A stretch of 64,000 bases of DNA from Phycisphaerae bacterium. Lineage in GTDB: Bacteria > Planctomycetota > Phycisphaerae > Phycisphaerales > UBA1924. A program made the translations under genes and the position numbers. The DNA lies in the NCBI GenBank assembly GCA_030432255.1, contig JAUIHS010000010.1, forward strand, positions 62,001 to 126,000, written 5' to 3'. Numbering within the stretch: position 1 is the stretch's first letter; each line of letters starts with the position of its first letter. The notes beneath the pieces are model-generated. The model was not told where the DNA came from and did not search any database. It saw only the letters and a program-made list of their open reading frames with translations. This document shows, piece after piece, positions 35,868-44,070 of this stretch.

Positions 35868-37113
35868 TCAGAGACAGTTCGTCTCCCAGTTTGCAAGCAC
35901 GATGTTCAGGTCTGCAAAGTCCACGACGCCGCTCTCGTCGACATCGCCGCCCGTACCCGGCGCGACAACCTGTGACCAGTTGGCCAGGACCAGGTTCAGG
36001 TCCTCAAAGTCCACGCTGCCGTTACCCGTGGCATCACCGGGACACTCAGGCGGTGTGATGGTGATGATCCAGGCGCCACCATATGAGGTGTGGCCGATGA
36101 TCGTGCGTCCATCGGCACTGATGGCCTGGGCAACACTCAACCCAAGATCAAGGTCCACAACGCCACCATGGTCTTCGACCCATGTTTCGAGCAGGATCAG
36201 TGGACCCTCTCCCTGGGGTTGAATCCACGCGCGTCGGTTGCCAAGCAGGAAGTCAAATCCAACGATCGTTCCGTCATCGGCGATGTCCTGCGGGATGCCG
36301 GACCAGCCGGGAAGCAGTGAACCATCACCGATGATCTGGATGCCGTCCTCCTCAGTCCAGGTCGCAGCGCGCCCCGCGATGTCTCCGGCCGCGCCATCCA
36401 GCCACTCGACCAGCAGTACCGACCCGTCATCGCGCATGCCGTACACCTCGCCCTGGACATCGCCATTGGGCGGATCCATGAGTACACCACCTGTGGTCGT
36501 GCCGTCCCAGATCGCCGGAGTGCGCGAGAATGTCCCCTGCGCAAAGCCGGCGATGACTGTTCCGTCTCCCGATACGACCGACGCTCGGTTGCCGCCGTTG
36601 GCCAATGGCTGAAGTTCCTCCATTCCCACGCCTTGCCGCCAGACGAAACCGCGACCGCTGCACCCGTCCCAGGACAGGCCGACCGCAACACTCGTCCGAC
36701 GACAGCTCGTAGCCGTCACTGCGACTCGGACAGGCGCCGGCGTGCGGAAGGAAACCCAGGCTGACCCAGCCACTGGCCAGTGTCCAGCGTGCCGCGACAT
36801 TCAACCCGACGCCAGTTGGATCCGGAATGTCTCCGAGCACCACGCCACCATTATCTGAAATGGCCGTCGCCCTCAGTCCCAGCGACGGAAGGAGCAGGAA
36901 ATTGTCGATCTCCCTGTTCCATCGATAGCCTCCATCGGGAAAGAAGTCCCCATCGATGTCAACCTCGCCAACCACCCACTTGCCGTCAGGTGACAGGTCA
37001 TTCGCTGATAACGCTCCAACGATTGGCTCGAAGGTCACCGTCACCTCAGCGAAAGCGGGTGTTCCGAGCACGCATCCGATCGCAACCAGTCCGATCCTGA
37101 TTCCAGGCTTCAT
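35868..37113 (-). pseudogene. Frameshifted secreted protein with HAF-like repeats and GC-type dockerin-like tail
   Basis: Two overlapping frames make up one protein. The first (from ATG 37113, with GAGAGGA upstream) encodes a signal peptide ending in PAFAE and repeats such as LSPDGKWVVGE and ISDNGGVVLGD. The second continues the same kind of repeat (VSGDGTVIAGF, IADDGTIVGF, ISADGRTIIGH) and ends in a paired dockerin-like motif: GDATGNGSVDFEDLNLVLANW then GDVDESGVVDFADLNIVLANW, followed by a terminal Cys. The frame changes near 36691-36697, between the text GYELSSD and SVAVGLSWDG, where a single extra base or two missing bases would restore a normal SxDGxxxVG repeat. It may be a true broken gene, a sequencing error, or programmed. 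The intact protein would be about 415 residues and surface-bound. Confidence 0.78.
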
Positions 37114-37261
37114 TGTTCTGTCCTCTCCGGCCACTGTGGCCCGATGTGTCGCTTGCTTGTCTGTTCGAGTGGAGTTGGATTTCGAATCTGCATGGGTGGG
37201 CCCGTCGGCGCTCGAGTTCGCCGACGACCACCCTTGGCTGCCAGAAGTGCAGCCGGAGAGA

Positions 37262-37876
37262 TCAACGACGACGGCGCATCACGCCCCCGAGACCGATCGC
37301 CGCGATGGCCGTGATCGTCCCCGGCGCAGGAACGGCGTTCCATGACGCATTGTCCATGTACGTCGTCGGGAAGAAGCCGTAGCCCAGGATGCGGACCTCG
37401 TCGAAGGACGAGCCGCCATCCGCGGCGATGCTGATCCAGTCGTTTCCGATACCGCCCCAGGCCGGTTCATAGAAGTGGCTGCCGACCTCGACACCATCGT
37501 CGAAGACGAAGACGCCGACGCCACCACCGAAGGGTCCGGGGGGTCCGGAGGGATCCCAGACCTGTGCGGAGAACGCATCGAGGTCGGAGTCAAATGTCAT
37601 GAAGACGCCGAAGTTCCCATAGAACGAGTTGCCGTCGTTGATCCCCCACCCCTGATCGTGATTGCCGACGACCGGGTTGCTGTCTCCGGCCTGCAGTTCG
37701 GACAGTCCGATCGACGACCACGTGTTCGTGGGAACTGTTCCCGTCGGAGTCCCCGGCTCATCGAAGTTGAGGGTGGTTGGGTGCGCTGGAGCGCTCGTGC
37801 CGTCGTTGATCGAGATGGCGCTGAGGGCAGGTGTGGCCGCGGCCGCGATCAGCATGACGCTGGTGTTGAGGTGCAT
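37262..37876 (-). CDS. Secreted protein with VPAPG-type PEP-CTERM-like sorting tail
   Basis: Extracellular protein of 204 residues. The signal peptide ends near residue 19 (TPALSA). The body is a single beta-rich domain (TLNFDEPGTPTG, FGVFMTFDSDLDAFSAQVWDPSG, SHFYEPAWGGIGNDWISIA, FDEVRILGYG), in keeping with a lectin-like fold seen in many PEP-CTERM proteins. The end is VPAPGTITAIAAIGLGGV-MRRRR, a sorting signal of the same variant type as the protein at 20091. GAGAGGAAGGA before the ATG at 37876 decides the start. Function unknown. Confidence 0.78.
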   Translation of the reverse strand: MHLNTSVMLIAAAATPALSAISINDGTSAPAHPTTLNFDEPGTPTGTVPTNTWSSIGLSELQAGDSNPVVGNHDQGWGINDGNSFYGNFGVFMTFDSDLDAFSAQVWDPSGPPGPFGGGVGVFVFDDGVEVGSHFYEPAWGGIGNDWISIAADGGSSFDEVRILGYGFFPTTYMDNASWNAVPAPGTITAIAAIGLGGVMRRRR

Positions 37877-38083
37877 CTGTGTCCTTCCTCTCCATGTGAG
37901 TTTGGGGCGAAGCCGATCCGCCGTGGACCGGAATCCTTCGCCTTGACGGGAACCAAGACTAAACGCATCCGCTGTCTGTGCAAGTGTCTCTGGAGACATT
38001 TTTGGAATTATTTTGAACGCTATCTCTGCCTGATACGAGCTTTGGTGGTATGCTCTCCCAGCCTCAGGAGGCCGAAAGACACG

Positions 38084-39328
38084 ATGACATCAACCGATCA
38101 CATCCCGATCACACAATCCGCGCCGCCGTTCAGAGAGCACTACCTCGAGTCGGTTCAGCAGCTTCGCGGCATCCTCATCGAGGCGTACCAGGCCGTCGAC
38201 GTTGATCCCGCCAGCCCACGGGAAGCGTCTCGCCAGCTCAAGCTCGACAAGACGCTCTGCTGGAAGCTTTCTCGGATCATCAACGAGAGGGTGCCGGCAC
38301 GCGTCGCGTCTCACATTCCCGGCAACGCCGGGATCCAGCTTGCCATCGACGCGCTCTCCACCGCCGGCGCGGACGTCGACATCGTCGGCCGGGTTCGCGG
38401 CGCCTTCGATGCCTTCGATCACATGGTCAAGGTCCACTCCGGAGACAAGACCAAACTCCAGCTGATGCTCGACAGCATGGCGACCGTTGGAACCGATCGG
38501 CTGGAGAAGAGTCGCAAGCTCGCCTATCAGGGCAACAGCGGTATCTGGGGCGTGCAGGCCGGTGCCCGTCTCGCCTGCCACATCCTCGCCCCAAGCGCTC
38601 GCAATCCCGATCTGCTCGACTACGCCCAGGTCTCAGGATTCATCAACTTCCAGCGCCTGCGCGGCGCGACCGGATGGCCCATCCTGCGCCTGCGCGGCTT
38701 CAATGACGATGGAACGCCAGCGGGCATGAGTCTCACACCCATCGATGAGAACTTCGACCCGGAGCGCCCACTCCTTCTGCAGCAGTTCTGTCGGGGAGAC
38801 ATGTCTCAGGTTCAACTCACGACCGACTCCCGCGGCGTGATCTACGAGCTCTCCACGGGTCCAGTCGGAAAGACGGGACAATTCAGTCCATACTTCGGAT
38901 ATGTCGATCGCAGCGCGCTGACGCGGTACAGGGACGAGCACAACCACCTCGGAGAACTGCTCTGCATCATCACGACCCCGGTTGAGTCACTCGTGATGGA
39001 TCTTCTCGTGCATCGCGACCTTGCAGGGCAGATCGAATCGCCTCATGCCGTCGTCTATGGACGGGCCTCAGGTGTGCTGGACGAGCACGAGTATCGCGAC
39101 AGTCGCTCGCTCCTTCCCATCAGGGAACTCCCTCGACATCTTGGCGCTCCCCCGACCCTCGCGACTCCAATCGTGCCACGTTATACGCAGCTCGTGACCC
39201 GGACTTTTGAACAGCTTGGGTGGGCCCTCTCGGAATTCACAGGCTGGCGCCTCATCCTGCCATTCCCCCCACTGCCTTCAACCGTCGCACTTCAATTCGA
39301 GTTGCCGGAAGAACCCGGTTCTTCTTGA
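38084..39328 (+). CDS. Unrecognised 414-residue protein, possible N-terminal helix-turn-helix
   Basis: I do not recognise the family. No signal peptide or membrane helix is visible, so it is probably cytoplasmic. Residues about 40-70 (DPASPREASRQLKLDKTLCWKLSRIIN) have the spacing of a helix-turn-helix, followed by a helical segment (ALSTAGADVDIVGRVRGAFDAF). The rest is mixed alpha/beta with short conserved-looking stretches (GNSGIWGVQAGARL, LLLQQFCRGDMSQVQL, ELLCIITTPVESLVMDLLVHRD). CAGGAGG lies about 13 bases before the ATG at 38084; the long frame upstream of it is antisense to the VPAPG gene. It overlaps the convergent membrane gene by 37 bases. A regulator is a tentative guess. Confidence 0.72.
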   Translation: MTSTDHIPITQSAPPFREHYLESVQQLRGILIEAYQAVDVDPASPREASRQLKLDKTLCWKLSRIINERVPARVASHIPGNAGIQLAIDALSTAGADVDIVGRVRGAFDAFDHMVKVHSGDKTKLQLMLDSMATVGTDRLEKSRKLAYQGNSGIWGVQAGARLACHILAPSARNPDLLDYAQVSGFINFQRLRGATGWPILRLRGFNDDGTPAGMSLTPIDENFDPERPLLLQQFCRGDMSQVQLTTDSRGVIYELSTGPVGKTGQFSPYFGYVDRSALTRYRDEHNHLGELLCIITTPVESLVMDLLVHRDLAGQIESPHAVVYGRASGVLDEHEYRDSRSLLPIRELPRHLGAPPTLATPIVPRYTQLVTRTFEQLGWALSEFTGWRLILPFPPLPSTVALQFELPEEPGSS

Positions 39329-39933
39329 TCCGACCGTGCTGATGAACTGGCCGACTCCCACAACTCCCTGATGTCACGTCCGGGGAAGAGGTCCTCGGCC
39401 GTCGGGTGCATGGACATCGAGGGGTCCATGTTCATGCTGTAGTCTCTCAGCGCATCGCGCAACTCCTGGGGTACGCCCTGCTTCATCACAAGCCTGAGGA
39501 TCTCGGGATCGGTGATGTTGTATATCGCGGTGGGCGATGTGTCGCCGGGGAGCCAGTTGTTGCCCGCGGCGGTGCGGACCAGAATGGCCGGGCGGATCTG
39601 TGCTCGATGTGGCTCTGAAACCTCGAACACAACCAGCACGCCCGACCCCTTGATCCCCGGGTCGGGGAGGTAGCGCCCGAAGGCTTCGGAGGCGCCGTAG
39701 TATGAGTCCGGATCGAAGAACGCGCCGGAGACTTCAAAGTGGTCCGGGCCGGCCAGCAGCCACTCGCGTTTGTCATCGGGCAGTGCCGCTACGGATCGGG
39801 TCGAGTACGCCTCCATCATCAGGAAGAAGCTCGCGCCGACGATGCCCGCCACGATGGTCGCAATGCCCCCGATGACGAAGATCAGGATGATGATCAGGCG
39901 CCGGTTTTCCCTGGTCAACTGCCCCACGCGCAC
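39292..39933 (-). CDS. Unrecognised membrane-anchored protein
   Basis: Protein of 213 residues with one strong N-terminal membrane helix (about 13-39, LIIILIFVIGGIATIVAGIV) and an outside domain of about 170 residues that I cannot place. The text GPDHFEVSGAFFDPDSYYG, GSGVLVVFEVSEPHRAQIRPAIL and GNNWLPGDTSPTAIYNIT suggests a beta-rich fold. The tail is Ser/Glu-rich. Its stop lies inside the end of the convergent gene at 38084. It starts six bases from the stop of the thioredoxin-like gene upstream, so the two are probably one transcript. Confidence 0.68.
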   Translation of the reverse strand: MRVGQLTRENRRLIIILIFVIGGIATIVAGIVGASFFLMMEAYSTRSVAALPDDKREWLLAGPDHFEVSGAFFDPDSYYGASEAFGRYLPDPGIKGSGVLVVFEVSEPHRAQIRPAILVRTAAGNNWLPGDTSPTAIYNITDPEILRLVMKQGVPQELRDALRDYSMNMDPSMSMHPTAEDLFPGRDIRELWESASSSARSDQEEPGSSGNSN

Positions 39934-39939
39934 CTCATA

Positions 39940-41037
39940 TCACAGGGTCTTCATCAGGTCCCACCACGCTTCCACGAGCGGCTCACCATCGTGGACGACA
40001 TCGACCGGCCATTCGGCCCCTCGATCAGACTGGACTCGTTGCTGAAGCATGATCTGACGGGGCGACACCCAGTCTTCCGGCTTCTTTCCGCTGTCAATCG
40101 AAGCGTTGATGCGCATCGCCTGAAGCCGGGTCATCGGGACGTGCTGCCAGGTGGAGTGGCGCAACCGATACAGTTCATCCTTTGTGGATCGCCTGATCGC
40201 ATCGTCCGTGCGCACAGCGCGATCCCCGAGCAGAGGTGCAGCGCGATCCTGCTGCTCTTTCGTCCGGGTATACACACGATGGGCGCATTGCATACGCACC
40301 GCCTCCTGAAGCAGATGCATGTAGGAGACCTGCGCGGGATCAAACTCCACTTCGACAACCTCGTTGCCATCAAGGAAACCCACGGTCGTTCCCGTCACAC
40401 CATCAATCGCGCCCAGTTTCGCCTCGCCCTCCCAGAAACAGTGCATCGCGAACGTCGCACGCTCCGGCGCCTCCCCTCGCGGCATCCCCTCGCGCGCCAG
40501 AAGCGCCAGGTACGCGGGCGGCTCATGCAGGGAGACTGACATCGCGGCGGCCAGACCCTGAACCGTGTAGTCGCCGTCAAGCCGTTCCGTCAACGCGCGC
40601 CTCTCGTGATCCATGATCCGAACAACCGGATTGTTCCACTCCGGTTCACCGAACGATTGCAGGACCTTCCGGTCCGCACCATCGACGTTGTTAAACACCG
40701 CCACCGGAATGAAGAGTGACTCCACCGCATCCACGATCAATGGGTGCGACAGCACATTGTCCCCGTAACTCACGCATGTATGGCATCCCGGCACTTCGTC
40801 AAAGAGAACAAGCAAGGGGCGCCCCGTCTCACGCGAGCGGGCTACCGCCGCGTCCCAGTCACGCTCCCACTTCACCTGCCCCAGTTCGACCGGTTGATCC
40901 AGGCGGCCTCGGAGTTCGAGGTCGCTCGCAGGCTGCACATGTACGGGCGCGGGGGCTGGCTCAGCCATGAGAAGACTCCCGAAGAGGCAGGCACCAGCGG
41001 CGACTGCCGACGTGAACGGTGTGAGGTGAGTGGGCAT
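39940..41037 (-). CDS. Secreted thioredoxin-like protein with MsrA-like C-terminal domain
   Basis: Exported protein of 365 residues (signal ending near residue 27). Residues about 55-155 are thioredoxin-like: GRPLLVLFDEVPGCHTCVSYG with a CHTC pair, FIPVAVFN, and the cis-Pro-like NNPVVRI. Residues about 195-270 resemble the start of peptide methionine sulfoxide reductase A (ATFAMHCFWEGEAKLGAIDGV, then EVVEVEFDPAQVSYMHLLQ), keeping Cys in CFW and the following Glu but lacking the GHAE segment between. From memory it recalls planctomycete thioredoxin-like proteins with a VPGUxxT motif, with Cys in place of Sec. A role in periplasmic thiol repair is inference. It precedes the membrane gene at 39292 on the same strand. 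Confidence 0.72.
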   Translation of the reverse strand: MPTHLTPFTSAVAAGACLFGSLLMAEPAPAPVHVQPASDLELRGRLDQPVELGQVKWERDWDAAVARSRETGRPLLVLFDEVPGCHTCVSYGDNVLSHPLIVDAVESLFIPVAVFNNVDGADRKVLQSFGEPEWNNPVVRIMDHERRALTERLDGDYTVQGLAAAMSVSLHEPPAYLALLAREGMPRGEAPERATFAMHCFWEGEAKLGAIDGVTGTTVGFLDGNEVVEVEFDPAQVSYMHLLQEAVRMQCAHRVYTRTKEQQDRAAPLLGDRAVRTDDAIRRSTKDELYRLRHSTWQHVPMTRLQAMRINASIDSGKKPEDWVSPRQIMLQQRVQSDRGAEWPVDVVHDGEPLVEAWWDLMKTL

Positions 41038-41078
41038 GGTGTCTCCAACCCGCGGCCGGTGCCGCGTATTCCGGGAGC

Positions 41079-41579
41079 CTACGGCGTCACGCCGTCCTGC
41101 AGGGCTCCGAGGAGTTCGATGATGGTCCGCCCGAGGATGGGATGTCGGGCGTCCGGGGCGACTTCGGAGAGCGGAGCCAGAACGAAGAACCGCTCATGCA
41201 TGCGTGGATGCGGCACCGAGATGCCAGATTCCTCGATAACCCGGTCACCATAGAGCAGCAGGTCGAGGTCGAGGGTGCGCGGACCCCATCGCTCTTCGGT
41301 CGCCCGACTGCGCCCATGGGCACGTTCGAGTGCAAGGAGTGACGTCAGCAGGACATGAGGCGGCAAAGTTGTGCGGAGGGCCGCGGCGGCATTGATGTAG
41401 GGCCCCTGCTGCCCGGGGCCGACCGGCTCTGTTTCATGCATCCCTGAGAGATCGAGTTGCCGAACTCCGCTCCAGGCACCGATGACAGCCGCCGCGGCAC
41501 GAATAGTCTCCTCGCGATTCCCGAGGTTGGCCCCGAAGGCGATACAGGCGTTGACGGGCTGGGTGTCAGCGTCGGTCAT
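41079..41579 (-). CDS. folK: 2-amino-4-hydroxy-6-hydroxymethyldihydropteridine pyrophosphokinase
   Basis: Adds pyrophosphate from ATP to 6-hydroxymethyl-dihydropterin, the step before dihydropteroate synthase in folate synthesis. The 166-residue protein shows the HPPK pattern: AFGANLGNREETI, SGMHETEPVGPGQQGPYINAAAAL, LERAHGRSRATEERWGPRTLDLDLLLYGD, and VPHPRMHERFFVLAPL. No other folate gene is nearby; it lies directly after the flagellar run on the same strand, separated from fliA by 109 bases with a hairpin. Confidence 0.94.
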   Translation of the reverse strand: MTDADTQPVNACIAFGANLGNREETIRAAAAVIGAWSGVRQLDLSGMHETEPVGPGQQGPYINAAAALRTTLPPHVLLTSLLALERAHGRSRATEERWGPRTLDLDLLLYGDRVIEESGISVPHPRMHERFFVLAPLSEVAPDARHPILGRTIIELLGALQDGVTP

Positions 41580-41634
41580 GGCACAGAAATGGTATCGACC
41601 GTAGCGGAGACGGGCAGCGACGGCGCAACGAACA

Positions 41635-41660
41635 GGGCCACCGTCGTGAGACGATGGCCC
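41635..41660 (-). terminator. Hairpin after fliA, possible end of the flagellar transcript
   Basis: GGGCCACCGTC faces GACGATGGCCC with one mismatch around GTGA, 29 bases past the fliA stop. There is only CTGTTCGTT after it on the minus strand, so it is a weak terminator at best, and folK may be reached by read-through. Confidence 0.4.
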
Positions 41661-41688
41661 GTCGCACAGGGAAAGGTCCGGAATCAGT

Positions 41689-42549
41689 TCAGGGAGCGGA
41701 GGGCTCGAATTCGCGGGAGCGGTGCTGCATCTGCGCCTTGAGGCGCTGGAGGATGGAGCTGTGCATCTGGCTGACGCGTGACTCGGAGAGATCGAGCGTG
41801 GCGCCGATCTCCTTCATCGTCATCTCTTCGTAGTAGTAGAGCACGACGATCAGTCGTTCGGCCCGGGTGAGGCCCTTGGTCAGCAGGTCCTTCAGGTCCT
41901 TGCGCTGGATCTCGGCGAGGGGGTTGATCTGCGCCTCGTCCTGGATGATATCGATCTCGCGCACCTCGCGGCTGGAATCCGTCTGGTAGCACTTGCGGGA
42001 GAGGCTGGTCACGGTGACCGCGGAGCCGTCCTTGAGGATCTTCTTGAGTTCCTCGGGGTCGGCGCCGAGGCGATCGGCGATTTCGTCGTAGGTCGGCGTG
42101 CGTCCAAGTTCCTTCTCCAGGCCGGAGCGAGCCTGTTCCACCTTGGCGCTGCGATGACGCACGAGTCGGGGCACCCAGTCCATGGACCGGAGTTCGTCGA
42201 GGATGGCGCCGCGAATGCGGGGGGCGCAATAGGTTTCGAACTTCACCTTGCGCTCGAGATCGAAGGCATCGATCGCATCCATGAGGCCGAAGAGGCCGGC
42301 GGACATGAGGTCTTCGATGTCAACTTCATCGGGGAGGCGGGCGTAGATGCGCTCCGCATTGTACCGCACCAGTGGCAGGTACTTTTCCATGAAGAAGTTG
42401 CGGATGTCCTTGCTCCCGGTTCGATGATACTCGTGCCACACCTCTTCGAGGGGCATCTGCTCATACTGGGAGTACTGGGGTGAGATGCTGACGCGATCTG
42501 TCAATCGCCGCCGACTCGCGCCTCTGCCCTTGGAGGCTGTCAATGCCAT
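41689..42549 (-). CDS. fliA: Flagellar sigma-28 factor FliA (WhiG/SigD type)
   Basis: Sigma factor for late flagellar genes, 286 residues. Region 2: YLPLVRYNAERIYARLPDEVDIEDLMSAGLFGLMDAIDAFDLERKVKFETYCAPRI, close to the FliA/SigD/WhiG pattern; region 3: ILDELRSMDWVPRLVRHRSAKVEQA and RTPTYDEIADRLG; region 4: LTRAERLIVVLYYYEEMTMKEIGATLDLSESRVSQMHSSILQRLK. The N-terminal 25 residues are basic and less conserved. It lies at the far end of the flagellar run, as sigD does in Bacillus. A sigma-28-like promoter lies upstream of flbD-motA-motB in this window. No flgM is seen here. Confidence 0.93.
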   Translation of the reverse strand: MALTASKGRGASRRRLTDRVSISPQYSQYEQMPLEEVWHEYHRTGSKDIRNFFMEKYLPLVRYNAERIYARLPDEVDIEDLMSAGLFGLMDAIDAFDLERKVKFETYCAPRIRGAILDELRSMDWVPRLVRHRSAKVEQARSGLEKELGRTPTYDEIADRLGADPEELKKILKDGSAVTVTSLSRKCYQTDSSREVREIDIIQDEAQINPLAEIQRKDLKDLLTKGLTRAERLIVVLYYYEEMTMKEIGATLDLSESRVSQMHSSILQRLKAQMQHRSREFEPSAP

Positions 42550-42600
42550 GGTCCGCTCCTTGACCTTTCCGCGACGTCGAGCTGAACTCGCGCGGGCGAC

Positions 42601-42618
42601 TCACTCATCCGTGAGTGA
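42601..42618. promoter_or_regulatory. Palindrome upstream of fliA
   Basis: A perfect 7-bp inverted repeat TCACTCA-TCCG-TGAGTGA, 51 bases before the fliA start. A TTGACA box lies farther upstream on the minus strand (42667-42672), so fliA may have its own promoter with an operator or leader hairpin. The -10 for that box is not convincing. Confidence 0.35.
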
Positions 42619-42717
42619 ATACTGCGCCTGAAGTCGCTTTCGTTAGTGTGTGAACTTGAACTCTCGTGTCAAGAGGTAAATCTTGAAAGGGGGTGCTTTG
42701 ATGTCCAATGCGCATCA

Positions 42718-43005
42718 TCATGCCGACGGCGCTCCATCGAGATCGGTGGAGAGAGGTGCATCGAGATCCGGTACCGGATGACGCTCCTGGTGAGCGCGGA
42801 ACTCTTCGTTGACCGCAGCACTGCCGATCAGCGCAACGATGATCCCGACCGGATAGCAGATCGCAGCACACAGAATCGCGCGCCACAGTATCGCATCGGC
42901 AGGCTGACCGGCGCCAAGCCCTGAAATGATCGCGATGGCGAAGGCCGCCATTCCGAAACACGCTGCTATCGAACTGATCGGAATCTCTCGAAACACCGAC
43001 ACCAT
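42718..43005 (-). CDS. Small two-helix membrane protein between flhG and fliA
   Basis: Protein of 95 residues with two hydrophobic helices (about 10-29 and 41-62) joined by a short loop, and a charged tail (VNEEFRAHQERHPVPDLDAP). I do not recognise a family. The codon bias matches its neighbours, and it lies on the same strand inside the flagellar run, 90 bases after flhG and 168 before fliA. GAGGA abuts the ATG at 43005, so the GTG one codon later is an equally likely start. A role in motility is inferred only from position. Confidence 0.6.
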   Translation of the reverse strand: MVSVFREIPISSIAACFGMAAFAIAIISGLGAGQPADAILWRAILCAAICYPVGIIVALIGSAAVNEEFRAHQERHPVPDLDAPLSTDLDGAPSA

Positions 43006-43095
43006 TCCTCACTTGAGCGATTTCGCTCGGTTCCCGCTTATCGACGCGCTCGACCCCCGGAATCGACATGACTCCCTTGTAATGAGGAAAAGCCC

Positions 43096-44070
43096 CTAGT
43101 TCTCGGCATGAATATCCGGCCTGTGACGTCTGCAGCGGCGCAAGATCCGCCTCAACGCACCCCCTTCGGGGCGGCACATCGAACGATCAATCCGCAAATC
43201 GCGTTCCAGAACCGATGCCAGGCGCATCACGTCGCGGCTCGACTTCGCGCGAGGATCATGCAATGTGAATGGACGCTGCCGACGCGCCGCTTCCCGCACC
43301 GTCCGGTCGGAGCGGATCCAACCCACCAACTCAGGTGAACACGACAGGAATCGCTCCGCCACCGTCGAGATCCGACGGTGAACGAACGCGGCATCACCCG
43401 ATCCATCAACCTGGTTCACCACGATGCCGATCCGCGGCCGACGCTCGACATCCCGGCACGGCCCCATGATCAAGGACTTGATCAACGCATACGCATCCGC
43501 GATGGCCGTCGGCTCAGGGGTCGACACGACGATCAACTGATCCGAGGATGCCGCCAGTGACAACACCGCCCGCCCGATGCCCGCGCCGCAGTCCATCAGC
43601 AGCACATCGCAGGCGAGTCGCAGTTCATCCATCCACTCCAGCATCTGCATCCGCTCGCTGGTCGACAGGTCCGCCAGCCGCGCAACGCCGGACCCCCCAG
43701 GTACCAGTGTGAATCCCGGAGAGACTTCGACGCGAACCTCGTCCAGCGTCCGGATGCCGTCAAGAACATGCCCGAGGTGATCAACCGCCAGCCTGCCACA
43801 CAGCACATCCGCGTTCGCAAGGCCAAGGTCGCCATCCACGAGCGTCACCCGGCTGCCATTCGCGGCAAACGACGCCGCGAGATTCACGCTGAGGCTTGTC
43901 TTCCCCACACCCCCCTTCCCGGAGGCCACCGCGATCACGGCGGCACGACGCCCGGTCCTGACGTGGGCTGATCCCTCAGGGGTTTCGTTGTGCTGCATCA
44001 GGGCCCGGAGTTGAGACGCCTGATCATCGCGCCCGATCCGTGCTGGCGCTGGCTCCTGCAGAACACTCAT
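43096..44070 (-). CDS. flhG: Flagellar number regulator FlhG (MinD-like ATPase)
   Basis: MinD/ParA-type ATPase that controls flagellar number and stimulates FlhF, 324 residues. The N-terminal activating motif DQAxxLR is present (DDQASQLRALM, residues 15-25). The deviant Walker A is ASGKGGVGKTSLSVNLA (about 49-65), then LVDGDLGLANADVL, DVLLMDCGAGIG and STPEPTAIADAYALIK. The C-terminal end is Arg-rich. Its start overlaps the flhF stop by four bases, so the pair is coupled, as in most polar flagellates and Bacillus. Confidence 0.93.
   Translation of the reverse strand: MSVLQEPAPARIGRDDQASQLRALMQHNETPEGSAHVRTGRRAAVIAVASGKGGVGKTSLSVNLAASFAANGSRVTLVDGDLGLANADVLCGRLAVDHLGHVLDGIRTLDEVRVEVSPGFTLVPGGSGVARLADLSTSERMQMLEWMDELRLACDVLLMDCGAGIGRAVLSLAASSDQLIVVSTPEPTAIADAYALIKSLIMGPCRDVERRPRIGIVVNQVDGSGDAAFVHRRISTVAERFLSCSPELVGWIRSDRTVREAARRQRPFTLHDPRAKSSRDVMRLASVLERDLRIDRSMCRPEGGALRRILRRCRRHRPDIHAEN

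Noticed and set aside
37475..38083. Upstream extension of the 38084 gene
   Set aside because: The frame is open but runs antisense through the VPAPG-tail gene and its signal peptide; a Shine-Dalgarno is found only before the ATG at 38084.
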